Virus record (IMG/VR): IMGVR_UViG_3300027839_000001
Coordinates: 1-64,000 of that record
Source: a virus
Reading direction: 5' to 3' (one strand)
Length of the DNA: 64,000 nucleotides
Of this stretch, positions 35,344 to 44,807 are shown in pieces. Every line of letters starts with the position of its first letter. Within the stretch, counting starts at the first letter, position 1. The translations under genes and the position numbers were made by a program. The notes beneath the pieces were generated by a model. It did no database searches, had not been told where the DNA came from, and worked only from the letters and a program-made list of their open reading frames with translations.

Positions 35344-35799
35344 ATGGCAGCTACAACCTTTTCAAATCTGTATGGTTATATACGAGCGGTCTTAGGGGAC
35401 TTAGATGCCCAGAAGATTATGTACTCTAATGATTTCCTACGGTCCATGTTAAGACTTGAGCTGATGACGCTCTGCGACGAGGCGATAGCTGAGGAAGTAG
35501 ACTCAGATCCAGAAGCTTTCACTAAGGAGCTTACGGCGGTACAGCAGGCACTTGTTATATACAGTGTAGCAAGGTCCGTGGTATCGCCAAAGGATAACTT
35601 CTTCCACTACAAGACGCCAGTACTTACCATAACGCGAAAGGGCGGCGCTCTTAACTTGATCGCTCACCTTGACAATCAGATAACCAGACTTTGTGGCGGT
35701 GCATTCCCTATTGGAATGGAAACAGATCTTGAAGCTTACATAGCCCGCGAGAACAGATACTACGACGAGCTATGTTCAGCAATCGCAGAAAGCCCATGA
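35344..35799 (+). CDS. Putative head-tail connector (151 aa)
   Basis: This mostly helical protein has the size and place of an adaptor or head completion protein. It overlaps the next gene by ATGA. Assignment rests on position only. Confidence 0.45.
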   Translation: MAATTFSNLYGYIRAVLGDLDAQKIMYSNDFLRSMLRLELMTLCDEAIAEEVDSDPEAFTKELTAVQQALVIYSVARSVVSPKDNFFHYKTPVLTITRKGGALNLIAHLDNQITRLCGGAFPIGMETDLEAYIARENRYYDELCSAIAESP

Positions 35800-36059
35800 C
35801 CAAACACCCAGCATCAGAAGTACTTGATACGCAAGCCCGAGCCATAGATAGGGTCATCAAGGGCATGCAGATACAGGTCCTTCAAAATGCTGATCAAGTG
35901 GAAATTTTAATCAATGAAATACTTGCGAAGTTTCCAGTGGAAAAAGGTAAGGCCGGGGAGATGAAGGTTCTCATAGAGCATCTAATCAAAATCCCAGTAA
36001 GGCGAAACGTCGGACTACTGAAAAACATACGCAAGACCATTGATCATATTAACAAATAA
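35796..36059 (+). CDS. Hypothetical helical protein (87 aa)
   Basis: The ATG at 35796 overlaps the previous stop. The protein is helical with the palindrome-coded KFPVEKG (35931-35943). Function unknown; it may be a small head or neck protein. Confidence 0.55.
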   Translation: MTKHPASEVLDTQARAIDRVIKGMQIQVLQNADQVEILINEILAKFPVEKGKAGEMKVLIEHLIKIPVRRNVGLLKNIRKTIDHINK

Positions 36060-36074
36060 GAAAGGTATTAAGTC

Positions 36075-36764
36075 ATGGCAGAAATCAATTTAACCTATGG
36101 CGCAAAGACAAAGACAGGCAATGAAGCCTGGATTTACTACAGCCTCCAAGTAGGTATCATCAAGGAAGTTCGGACACTCACAGACGCTGGTGTCCAGGCA
36201 TTCGATATGACGAACACAGGCTGCGGCAACCCGATCTGCCCAGACCCTTCGTTCGATGCGTCAGTAATCGAGATTCCAAACACGGGATCGATGGGTAACA
36301 TTCCCCAGCAAGCACCAGTTGGATTCGCCTCGGAAGAGGTAGCAGACCCAACTACAATCGGTGACAGCGTATCGATTGCGTGCCTGCCAAACCCAGCGGA
36401 AGATGAATTGATCTGTTACGATCAAGGATTCTCGGCAAGCCCAGGATTATCGTACCGGCCAATCGCACGAAAGTTCCAGACCGTCGACCATTACGTTCGC
36501 CAGCGATCTGAGAACACACTGTCAATGAACGACCTGTTCGTCAGTAATCGTGATGGACTCCAGAGAATTCAGGGCCGTCCGGTCACGATCATTGTAAAGA
36601 TCTCTCCTGATGGCACCGGCCAGTTCAGTGAGATCCAGTACTACTGTAATGTGATCCTGAATCCTCAGCCGATGAACAGCGGCGGCGATGGAAACGCGAG
36701 CATCGACGTATCTCTCGAAGGCACGTTCGACTTCTTCGCAGTCTTCTCCGCAGCCAAGCCTTAG
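36075..36764 (+). CDS. Putative major tail (tube) protein (229 aa)
   Basis: This is a beta-rich 229-residue protein with SD AAGGTATT-like context, followed by a palindrome and a very strong terminator, as fits a highly expressed structural gene. Position after connectors suggests the tail tube. No sequence motif confirms it. Confidence 0.5.
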   Translation: MAEINLTYGAKTKTGNEAWIYYSLQVGIIKEVRTLTDAGVQAFDMTNTGCGNPICPDPSFDASVIEIPNTGSMGNIPQQAPVGFASEEVADPTTIGDSVSIACLPNPAEDELICYDQGFSASPGLSYRPIARKFQTVDHYVRQRSENTLSMNDLFVSNRDGLQRIQGRPVTIIVKISPDGTGQFSEIQYYCNVILNPQPMNSGGDGNASIDVSLEGTFDFFAVFSAAKP

Positions 36765-36805
36765 TTTCCACTGTAAACTAATACTGTGCAAGCCTGCTGC
36801 AACCC

Positions 36806-36839
36806 GGCGATGACTACTTCAGGTAGTCATCGCCTTTTT
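36806..36839 (+). terminator. Strong intrinsic terminator
   Basis: GGCGATGACTAC (36806-36817) pairs with GTAGTCATCGCC (36823-36834), a 12-bp perfect stem with a 5-base loop, then TTTTTC. It separates the tail tube candidate from the following tail genes. Confidence 0.9.
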
Positions 36840-36853
36840 CTTTGGAGAATCAA

Positions 36854-37351
36854 ATGGTACGAATGTTAAACCCAGTTTGGGTAGGACTAGACGCTGAAGT
36901 AGGAGTCTTTCTTGAGGACGATGACGGCGTAGCGACCGGCCTGTCCAACCAGAGCTACTGGAACCACAGAGAGTACGGGTATGATCAGCCGCTATTTGAG
37001 TACTGCTACTGGCAGGACATAAAGGTGGATGCAGTACTGGAAGCAGAGCGAAGGCAGGTCCCAGGTCTTGCAAGCAAGAAGATAACAACCAGAAGCCACA
37101 CATATGAAATAAAGGTCCAGTCATGGTACTTCAAACAGTCGGTAGAGTTTGACGTAAACGATTTTCAGAGCAGGGAAACCAGGCTAACAATAGTGCTTGC
37201 TAACTACAGCCCATACAAGGCCAAGGAGGAGCAGATTTTCCTGAGGGGTTGCATCATCAAGGGTGTCAATCTCAACGTAAAAGAAGGCAACCCCGTACAA
37301 GAAGCTCAGGCTTCATTTTGGGCTGAGTCATTTTGGGCTGAGTCATTCTAG
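36854..37351 (+). CDS. Tail protein, possibly a second tube or head-tail protein (165 aa)
   Basis: The ATG at 36854 has TTTGGAG in front. The body is beta-rich with several Trp and Tyr. The C-terminus carries a tandem 15-bp repeat giving FWAESFWAESF, probably slippage. Family unknown. Confidence 0.5.
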   Translation: MVRMLNPVWVGLDAEVGVFLEDDDGVATGLSNQSYWNHREYGYDQPLFEYCYWQDIKVDAVLEAERRQVPGLASKKITTRSHTYEIKVQSWYFKQSVEFDVNDFQSRETRLTIVLANYSPYKAKEEQIFLRGCIIKGVNLNVKEGNPVQEAQASFWAESFWAESF

Positions 37352-37414
37352 TGGACGATATAGTATTAACGAGAACATGACCAAACCCTTAACGAACATG
37401 ACCAGGAGAAAAAG

Positions 37415-38476
37415 ATGACGAACCTGAGAGCACTAGGTAAATCCGACGAGCCAGGCGAGGACCCGCAGGACCCGCAGGACCCGCAGGACCCGCAGTTGGC
37501 TAACGAAGCTATCGAAGAGAAAGACCAGTTTACGTACCGCACTCTGAACGTAGGCGGGACAGAGAAGAGATTCAAGTTTCTAGTTGTTGACTCAGCCAAG
37601 AAATGGCATGAAGCAAATTCCTTAAGTTCCGTATTTGAACTCAAGCAGCCAGGGTCGGATCAGGGGATAAAGATTCCATTCAGCGGGATCTCAATGAAAC
37701 AATGGGAGGAAGTCGAGGTAAAGTACCCGATCCCGGAGTGGACTAGCGAGGAAGAAAAGAAAACACAATCATTCATGGACCGAGAGAAGCTCGCGACCGA
37801 CAACAAGATGATAGCCTTGTTTGAAATTTCCAGTGGAAAGGAGATACCCGGCTCGAACATGGAAGAGAAGCGATCCTTCGTCGAACTGAGAAGTCCAGGC
37901 GATTCAGATGCATTATTCCTTTACGTAACGGAAGTAATGTGCAACCTTACTAGCGGTCGAATCATGGACGACTGGAACCTATATTCTTCCCTTTCTGAAA
38001 CTACTCTTGAAGTAACTGAATTGTCAGGATGGGACGACTGGAAGCCAGCATCAGAGACAAAGCATTTCTTCAGGTTCCAACGGCCATTTCAAGATTACAT
38101 AGTTGAGATACCGATGACATCGATAAGCTCAGCAGACAAGGCCATGATTGAAAGCACATGCTCAACGCCAGAGCCACCAAACGGACCCAAGAAATTTCCT
38201 AATGGCAAGTTTGACATGAGCGGCATGGAGCCGAACTACAATGATCCTTCATGGCAACAAGCGGCACGGTCGGTAGCGCAGAAGAGAGCAGTCAAACTGT
38301 TTGAAGCATGCCTTCCTTTCGAGATACCAGGGGATACAGACAAAGACAAGTACAACTGGATTGCACTCAGGATGCCTGGTGATGTATCTAATACCAGAAG
38401 ATTCATCGAAGAGGAAGTTGCGGGGTACAAATCCCGATACGATTTTTTTACTCTAAGCTCAGGCCAGACGAGCTAG
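37415..38476 (+). CDS. Tail assembly chaperone, upstream part (G-like, 353 aa)
   Basis: The N-terminus has a DPQ repeat, four units. The remainder shows two related halves of about 150 residues: FEISSGKEIPG...VELRSPGD recurs as FEACLPFEIPG...IALRMPGD. The gene ends just after a run of seven T (38443-38449), where a -1 shift continues into the next frame. This is the G/GT arrangement known from lambda-like tails, where the chaperones assist tail tube assembly around the tape measure. Confidence 0.65.
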   Translation: MTNLRALGKSDEPGEDPQDPQDPQDPQLANEAIEEKDQFTYRTLNVGGTEKRFKFLVVDSAKKWHEANSLSSVFELKQPGSDQGIKIPFSGISMKQWEEVEVKYPIPEWTSEEEKKTQSFMDREKLATDNKMIALFEISSGKEIPGSNMEEKRSFVELRSPGDSDALFLYVTEVMCNLTSGRIMDDWNLYSSLSETTLEVTELSGWDDWKPASETKHFFRFQRPFQDYIVEIPMTSISSADKAMIESTCSTPEPPNGPKKFPNGKFDMSGMEPNYNDPSWQQAARSVAQKRAVKLFEACLPFEIPGDTDKDKYNWIALRMPGDVSNTRRFIEEEVAGYKSRYDFFTLSSGQTS

Positions 38477-38694
38477 AGGGATACATATACCACACTCCGA
38501 AGGACCCTGTCGAACAAGTAATGATAAGCCTTGACTTAGTTAAGGGCAGGGTTGCTAAACACTGGGGCTTGATGCCCTGGGAGTTTAGAGAGCTTGAGAG
38601 AGAAAAGGCCGCTGAGTTGCATGCTATCTATCAGGTAGAGCAAGAGATAGAAGCGTACTACAATAGTGAGCAATCAAAGCGTCTCGATAAATAG
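37415..38694 (+). CDS. Tail assembly chaperone frameshift product (GT-like)
   Basis: At the slippery T TTT TTT (38443-38449), a -1 shift gives YSKLRPDELEGYIYHTPKDP and continues through GLMPWEFRELEREKA to TAG at 38694, about 80 residues that have no start codon of their own. This extension has normal protein composition and fills the otherwise empty gap before the gene at 38711. Confidence 0.75.
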
Positions 38695-38710
38695 GGAGTT
38701 TCCACTGTAA

Positions 38711-39187
38711 ATGTCTCACACGCAATTCCTGACATCACAAGAGATCACACTCTTGCAGGCAGATTACGATGAGCTACTTGATAGCCCAGAGGCTTCCAGT
38801 ATCACGATAGAATACTACGCCTTTGAGCCACTAGAAGCTGACGACATTGACGATGTGTATGGCACTAACGACAGGGGTAGACGGCCTGTCATCAGTGTAT
38901 CCATCTGCGGAATACACCAGATAGTAACTGACAGGAATCTTGCCTTGCTGTCCTTTGGCATCTTTGAGGTAGGTGATTCAATCTTCTACATCAGAAGAGA
39001 CATCGATCTCCAAGAGGCCCAGGACGGATTTGTTGCAGTTCCAGAGAGCGTCATCTTCATAGACCCAGGTGGGGTACGGTGGGAGCCTGACCTACAGAAC
39101 CTCGGTGCAGCGCAGGACCTACTGAAGGCACGCATCGGTGGAATTCAGATCTGCCAAGCAGTACCATGTCACCTTGAGAAGAGATAG
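38711..39187 (+). CDS. Hypothetical head-tail joining protein (158 aa)
   Basis: The first base of its ATG is the last base of the palindrome at 38699-38711. The protein is acidic and beta-rich. Its place before minor neck-type genes suggests a connector. Unrecognised. Confidence 0.5.
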   Translation: MSHTQFLTSQEITLLQADYDELLDSPEASSITIEYYAFEPLEADDIDDVYGTNDRGRRPVISVSICGIHQIVTDRNLALLSFGIFEVGDSIFYIRRDIDLQEAQDGFVAVPESVIFIDPGGVRWEPDLQNLGAAQDLLKARIGGIQICQAVPCHLEKR

Positions 39188-39189
39188 CC

Positions 39190-39723
39190 ATGGCAAAGGG
39201 ACCAGCCAAGACAACGATAGGGGTCAAGATTGATAAGTCCAAGGGCAATCTGCTCAGGGGCGTTGAGTGGCTGGAGTATCTCACGACTCCCGAATACAAA
39301 GAAGATGTCAGGGAGACAATGAGAACCAAGGGTAGGCTCACTGAGATTGAGATGGGCGCAAGGAAGGTGATAGAAGAAGAGATCTACAACAAGTACAAAG
39401 GATATCAGGGCGAGGGCAACATAGCTGACTCAATGACGGCAGTTGAAGATGACAGGAAAACAGGAACTACCGTACTGTATTCAGACCCCTCTGTCGCTGA
39501 AGCAAAGTTAGGGCCTCAGTTTTCATATGCCGCATTCTTTGAGAAGCCAATTGAATTTAACTCATTCATTGGTGACGAGGATGAAGGTCTGTCAAAGAAA
39601 AGATACAGGCCATTCTTCGACCAGCTAACAGAGATGTTCATGAAGATGACAGAGAAGCATGCCATGCAGGCTCACAGGATAAACATTTCAAAGCGAATGC
39701 CTAAGACTACAAAGAGAGGCTAG
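39190..39723 (+). CDS. Putative tail completion / neck protein (177 aa)
   Basis: A lysine-rich N-terminal part and helices such as IEMGARKVIEEEIYNKY resemble gp10-type neck proteins of HK97-like phages. It lies in a run of tightly packed genes (2-base gaps). Assignment tentative. Confidence 0.45.
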   Translation: MAKGPAKTTIGVKIDKSKGNLLRGVEWLEYLTTPEYKEDVRETMRTKGRLTEIEMGARKVIEEEIYNKYKGYQGEGNIADSMTAVEDDRKTGTTVLYSDPSVAEAKLGPQFSYAAFFEKPIEFNSFIGDEDEGLSKKRYRPFFDQLTEMFMKMTEKHAMQAHRINISKRMPKTTKRG

Positions 39724-39724
39724 T

Positions 39725-40252
39725 ATGCCGAACGACTTCTTTAATATGCAAGAGTCACTTAACAGGTCAATACACGCTGTTCTTGCCTACTACTTCACGG
39801 GTGGTAATACAAGAGACATAAACTCAGTGGCAGTGGACTTCACAGACTGTGACATAGTTCACGACATCAGGCGATTGCAGAACGACACTAGCGACAAGCC
39901 AATGATAGCGATAGTTGGATCTAGAATCTCTTCTCACGAAAGAGTGAAGTGCAACGTCGGTGCGAAGGTGGGATTCGAGATAAGGGTTTCCACTGTAAAG
40001 TCCGTGTTCGTAAAGGTAAATCACACTGAGGATTTTACTGGAAGATCAGGCAAGAGATTGGCAGACAGGGTCTATGACCAGCTATCGCTAGTCTTCTCTA
40101 CGCAGATAGCAAGGATAGCGCAGCATGACATATTCATCCCAATGCTGTCTCCAATACCAGCAGAAGTCCCGTCAGAGCAAGAAGCTATACTAAGAGGATC
40201 TCTGACATTCGATGCCAGATTCCTGCACACCATGGATGAAGTAACAGTATAA
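39725..40252 (+). CDS. Putative tail terminator protein (175 aa)
   Basis: Size, fold impression (alternating strand and helix) and position before the tape measure fit a tail terminator. A palindrome (39987-39999) encodes VSTVKS. It is followed by a palindrome that ends 4 bases before the tape measure ATG. Confidence 0.45.
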   Translation: MPNDFFNMQESLNRSIHAVLAYYFTGGNTRDINSVAVDFTDCDIVHDIRRLQNDTSDKPMIAIVGSRISSHERVKCNVGAKVGFEIRVSTVKSVFVKVNHTEDFTGRSGKRLADRVYDQLSLVFSTQIARIAQHDIFIPMLSPIPAEVPSEQEAILRGSLTFDARFLHTMDEVTV

Positions 40253-40271
40253 TCTTTCCACTGGAAATATC

Positions 40272-43200
40272 ATGGCTGAAGAACTTAGGTCAAATATACT
40301 TATAGCTGGAAGAACTACCGGAAACCTAGAAGGTTTCAGGAAGATACATACCAGCCTTGACAGCATCAAGACAAAGCTTGAGGTGCTGTCTGGCAAAGAG
40401 TACGAGATTAATCTCAGGATCAAGGGGATCGATGAGATCAAGAAGGAGCTTGCTGGACTAGGGGCGCTCGTAGACAACAAGACCGCCAAGCAGAGAGCAA
40501 GGACCACCGCAGCAAAAGCTTCGCAGCAGGAGGGCTTACGTAGACCGGCGGGTGTCATCGGTGCCTCAGCAAAGAAAGTCGATGTCGTATCAGGCAAGGA
40601 GGGTCCTGAACTCACACACACCAGTACTGACATAATCAACCTACGCAATGTTGAAAAGATCAGAACCATAACCGAGAAGGTAATTGACGGAAAGAAGCAG
40701 ATAGTAAAAATAACTGCTGAAGAGAACAACCTCACAGATCGTGCAGTACAGCTAGAGAAGAAGAGAAGCATACAGGCAGAGGAGACAAGGAAGGCGAGAT
40801 CCGCAACCACTGCGAGCTTACGCCGAATGGGTGACAACGCCAGGCAGATGGGGTTCACTGCTGGAACAAAGACAACCACTGTTGACGCTAACACAGGGCA
40901 GTCAGGTACATCACAGAAGTTCTGGAAGACCTCCAGGGATGCCGCCGGAAGGCTAAAGGCCGAGATCCTTGAGGTAAACACAGCCACAAATAAGTACAAG
41001 AAATCAGTAGCGGAAGGAACTGAAGCAGTAAGGTATCTAGACGGGGCACAAGCCAGGGTTCACAAGGCAGAGGTCAGTAGGATAAATAAGATCCTTGGAT
41101 TAATGGACAGGAAGGAAGCCAAGGTAAGGGCGGCATCAGCCAAAGCCCTGTCGACCGCAGATCTCAAGGCAAGGGGTCGGAGTGCAATAGAGAGTGGATT
41201 CACGGCAGAGCCAGCCAAGACTACAACAGACACGTTGACTGGGAATGTAGGCGAGTCCCAGAGATTCTTCAAGTCACGAAGGGTTGGGCTTGCAGCCTGG
41301 GAAGTCGACATACAAAAGATAAACACGGCAACCAATAAGTTTACAACGGAAACTTTACACGGTGCAGCAGCAGCTAAGTTCATGGGTGACTCAATGGCTT
41401 CTGCGGCTGCCAAGGTAGCCCTGTGGACAATTGCGACCACTGCTGTATTCGGTATGTTCAGGCTGATCAGGCAAGCCGCCGACGACATGAAGGAACTTGA
41501 GTCCAACACTGTTTTCCTTGCTCGCGTAGGTAAGAACCTCGGCTCGACGTGGGACGAGCAGATAGCCGGTGCTAGGACGTTAACGCAGGACATTATAAAA
41601 ATGTCGGCAGCGATTGGCGGAAACGCAACGGAAGCACAGAGGTCCGCTGCCGTCTTCCTTCGTGCAGGCCAGACAAGAAGCCAGACACTTGAGTCGGTAA
41701 AGGCTTCACTCTTGGCATCCAAGATTGCTGAGATCGAAGTAGAGGATGCAGCTAACCTGCTGTCTTCAGCATACTTGCAGTTCAATATGAGTGCCAGTGA
41801 CTTGCTACCAACGCTCGACTCACTGAATACACTCTCAAATACGTACAGGGTAACTACTGACGACTTGCTTCAATCTATAAGTAGGGCTGGCTCGGTCATT
41901 TCATCGCACGGTGGAAGCCTGGAAGAACTAGCTGGCCTGACTGCGGTGGTTGCGCAGGAGACATCAAGGACTGGTGCACAGATCGGTAATGCATTCAAGA
42001 CGATCCAATCAAGAATGGATCGATTCGATGTACGAAAGAACTTCTTTGATAAGCTCGGAGTTTCCGCTGTAAAGTTTGACGGTGAAGCAAAGGGTTTACT
42101 TGACACCCTGCTTGAGATGCAGTTCGCAATGGATAGATTGACACTATCTGAAAAGAAAGAAATAGAACAACAGGCTGGCGGTATCAGACAGAAGAACATT
42201 CTTATTGCCGCACTAAAGAATGCAGATGCAGCACTCATAGCTCACAACAGGGCCTTGACAAATGAAGCATCGTCCATGGTTGAATTCCATAGCACAACCA
42301 AGACATTGTCCTCGGCTCTCGATAGGCTGCAAGGTTCATTCACGAGCCTGGCCTCGTCATCGTCAGGAATGATATCAACATTGGCAGCCTCAATGACTGA
42401 GATACTCATAGTCATCACTGAAGTCTTGAATGCAGGAGAAGGGATTCCGATTCAGATGGTAACGGTGGCCGCTGGAATCATACTCGCAAAGAATGCACTG
42501 ATCCTCTTTGCTAAATCTTCATGGGCTGCATCGCTTGGCCTTGCTGGACTTCATACCTTCACTGCTAGGCTCAGGGCTGAGTACGCAAGGCTTACGATGT
42601 CTACAGTCGCGCAAACGAGAGCGCAGATGTTTATGAATAGTACAGCAGCGGCAGGCAAGGTTGCGATGCTCGGTCTTGGCACAGCCATTGGGACAATCCT
42701 TTCACCGACCAATCTTGCTCTCATAGCTGGTGCACTATTGATATCCCAGCTAGGAAGCATAGCTAGAGCACAGACTGCATATAAAGAAGCACTGGAAGAC
42801 GAGGGGATAGCACTGGAAAAATCCCTCAGTATCCACGAGAGAAGATTCAAGGCCCTCCAAAAGACTTCTGGTCAAATAGGCTTGATTCTGAATCAGCTTG
42901 AGACACTACAGGCTGCTGGGGAAGCCGATAAGTTTGCAGAGAAGCTTGAGACGCTCAGGAAATTAGCAGGTAGCGTCAATGTAAAAATAGAAGGAGAAGA
43001 TCTTGAGGCAGTTGCACTTGAGGCACAGAACAAACTCCTTGAAGAACAGTTGACCCAGAAGAAAAAGATGGACAAGGCCAATCAGGTCTTACTTAAGCAG
43101 AAAAAAATCGAGCTTGACACAGCCAAGAAAGAACAGTGGGCAAGGCAGTTCTTCCACGACAGGAGAGCGCACTCGGTAGAGAAGCTCAAGAAAGATGACC

Positions 43201-44774
43201 AGATAATAGAAGACGGCGGACTCTTATATGAGATAGATAGGTTCCTTACTCCAACCAGAAACAACAGGAAGGAATTAATAAGAGATGCATTCGACCAGAT
43301 AGGACTGGACCCAAAAAGCACAGATCCAATGCAGGATCAGATCAAGGAGATGTTCGAGAGGTATCTAGCTCAGACATCATCGAAGGTCGAGGAGCAAAAG
43401 AATGTAGTAGATGGCCTTGAGATTATAATAAATGGACTACAGGAGAAGGTAGACAGGATTAAGGGTCCAGAAGAGACAAGGGGAATGCAGAAGAGAAAGA
43501 ACGAGCTTCACGATGAACGACTAGCGATGCGGCAGAAGTTCGATAAAAGAGAAGAAATGGAAGGGTTCTTCAAGAGGAACCTTACAAGAACCGAAACGCT
43601 CGATAGAATATCCAAGATCACTGATGAATCTGAGAAGCTAAAGAAGAACGTCGAAGACACGATGAAGCTAACTGGCGAAAGTGCTGAGATCTTCAAGGAA
43701 GACGAAGACAGGCTAGAGAAAATGAGGAAGGCTATATCAGAGATACGCAAGCCTCAGCAGGAAAGGATTTCCACTGTAAAGAATTTCACTGCTAACGCAC
43801 TCAAAGATCTCACTGAAATGAAGTTGAAGCTAGGTGAGATACAGGTAGCAAGGGAGAATGCACTGAGCGGTGCCGGTGGATTCAATCTGCCGTTACGCCA
43901 GAATAATCAGAAGAGAGCCACGCTGGCGGCCTCAATCAAGAATGATGTCGAGATTTTCAAAGAGGCAATGGCGCAAAAGAACGATCCTAATGTCACCCTT
44001 GAGGAAAGAAGGGAAATAAGCGGAAGGATACAAGGTGTCCAAGTAGACATGACGAAAAACCTCGTAGACCTAAAGCAACTCGAACTCTCCAAGGTAGTAA
44101 GCATTGCGAAGGCTGAGGCTGACATAGCGATCTCAAGAAAGAACTCTGCCGATGAGGCACTGCGTGCGCTAGGCGCACTATCAGATGAAGATAAGCTTAG
44201 AGTCGCAGCACAATCTGCTTTCTTTACTGAGAACCCAAACGCAAAGATAACCGCACTAGATAGGTTCAATGCCTCCAGTGAATCAAACAGTATGCTAGAC
44301 AGATTCTGGGGCACCAAGGGAGATCCATTATCTACCAATAATAAAGACCCGACCGTACAGGACCTGCTTGCCAAGGGATTCGGACAGGATCGTCAAACCG
44401 AGAGGGCGGCAGTTGCCCTTGAGCAGATGACCGGAGGCGAGTCACAGGCATCCATTACCAACACAGCACTTGAGTTAACCAGAAGGATAGCTGAAATGGC
44501 TGGCCTTGCAGTCGGAGATCAGGCATCAACAGGACTAGCCAGTTCATTCAATCCAGGCAAGGTAACCCAGAACAGCACCGGACAGATCAACCTTGCAGTT
44601 CCAATACAGCTAAACGAAGGTGCGTTCGACATGTCACCAGTAGTTGAAGCGTTCGTACATGTTGCCGATATAGTAGTCAGGGATGAAATCCAGAGATCAG
44701 AGGCAGCTATAATGGCAGTGATAAACGCCAACAAGCTGAATGCAGACAGAGTCCCTGTTGCTCCAAGAGATTGA
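40272..44774 (+). CDS. Tail tape measure protein (1500 aa)
   Basis: This long helical protein has hydrophobic segments near residues 375-395 (VALWTIATTAVFGMF) and 730-750 (MVTVAAGIILAKNALILFA), and long coiled coils after residue 830. Residues about 395-620 resemble the TP901-type tape measure domain (SAAVFLRAGQTRSQT; ISRAGSVISSHGG; GNAFKTIQSRMDRF). The length suggests a tail of roughly 200 nm. Palindromes at 42061 (one mismatch) and 43768 encode VSAVKF and ISTVKN. The gap between exact copies is the largest in the window (3.5 kb). Confidence 0.9.
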   Translation: MAEELRSNILIAGRTTGNLEGFRKIHTSLDSIKTKLEVLSGKEYEINLRIKGIDEIKKELAGLGALVDNKTAKQRARTTAAKASQQEGLRRPAGVIGASAKKVDVVSGKEGPELTHTSTDIINLRNVEKIRTITEKVIDGKKQIVKITAEENNLTDRAVQLEKKRSIQAEETRKARSATTASLRRMGDNARQMGFTAGTKTTTVDANTGQSGTSQKFWKTSRDAAGRLKAEILEVNTATNKYKKSVAEGTEAVRYLDGAQARVHKAEVSRINKILGLMDRKEAKVRAASAKALSTADLKARGRSAIESGFTAEPAKTTTDTLTGNVGESQRFFKSRRVGLAAWEVDIQKINTATNKFTTETLHGAAAAKFMGDSMASAAAKVALWTIATTAVFGMFRLIRQAADDMKELESNTVFLARVGKNLGSTWDEQIAGARTLTQDIIKMSAAIGGNATEAQRSAAVFLRAGQTRSQTLESVKASLLASKIAEIEVEDAANLLSSAYLQFNMSASDLLPTLDSLNTLSNTYRVTTDDLLQSISRAGSVISSHGGSLEELAGLTAVVAQETSRTGAQIGNAFKTIQSRMDRFDVRKNFFDKLGVSAVKFDGEAKGLLDTLLEMQFAMDRLTLSEKKEIEQQAGGIRQKNILIAALKNADAALIAHNRALTNEASSMVEFHSTTKTLSSALDRLQGSFTSLASSSSGMISTLAASMTEILIVITEVLNAGEGIPIQMVTVAAGIILAKNALILFAKSSWAASLGLAGLHTFTARLRAEYARLTMSTVAQTRAQMFMNSTAAAGKVAMLGLGTAIGTILSPTNLALIAGALLISQLGSIARAQTAYKEALEDEGIALEKSLSIHERRFKALQKTSGQIGLILNQLETLQAAGEADKFAEKLETLRKLAGSVNVKIEGEDLEAVALEAQNKLLEEQLTQKKKMDKANQVLLKQKKIELDTAKKEQWARQFFHDRRAHSVEKLKKDDQIIEDGGLLYEIDRFLTPTRNNRKELIRDAFDQIGLDPKSTDPMQDQIKEMFERYLAQTSSKVEEQKNVVDGLEIIINGLQEKVDRIKGPEETRGMQKRKNELHDERLAMRQKFDKREEMEGFFKRNLTRTETLDRISKITDESEKLKKNVEDTMKLTGESAEIFKEDEDRLEKMRKAISEIRKPQQERISTVKNFTANALKDLTEMKLKLGEIQVARENALSGAGGFNLPLRQNNQKRATLAASIKNDVEIFKEAMAQKNDPNVTLEERREISGRIQGVQVDMTKNLVDLKQLELSKVVSIAKAEADIAISRKNSADEALRALGALSDEDKLRVAAQSAFFTENPNAKITALDRFNASSESNSMLDRFWGTKGDPLSTNNKDPTVQDLLAKGFGQDRQTERAAVALEQMTGGESQASITNTALELTRRIAEMAGLAVGDQASTGLASSFNPGKVTQNSTGQINLAVPIQLNEGAFDMSPVVEAFVHVADIVVRDEIQRSEAAIMAVINANKLNADRVPVAPRD

Positions 44775-44807
44775 CCGCAAGGTAAATAATTTACACTGGA
44801 AAGAAAC

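Noticed and set aside
39000-44800. Long minus-strand open frames opposite the tape measure gene
   Set aside because: They mirror codon bias of the plus-strand gene and have Ser/Ala/Leu-rich shadow composition without starts or SD sites.
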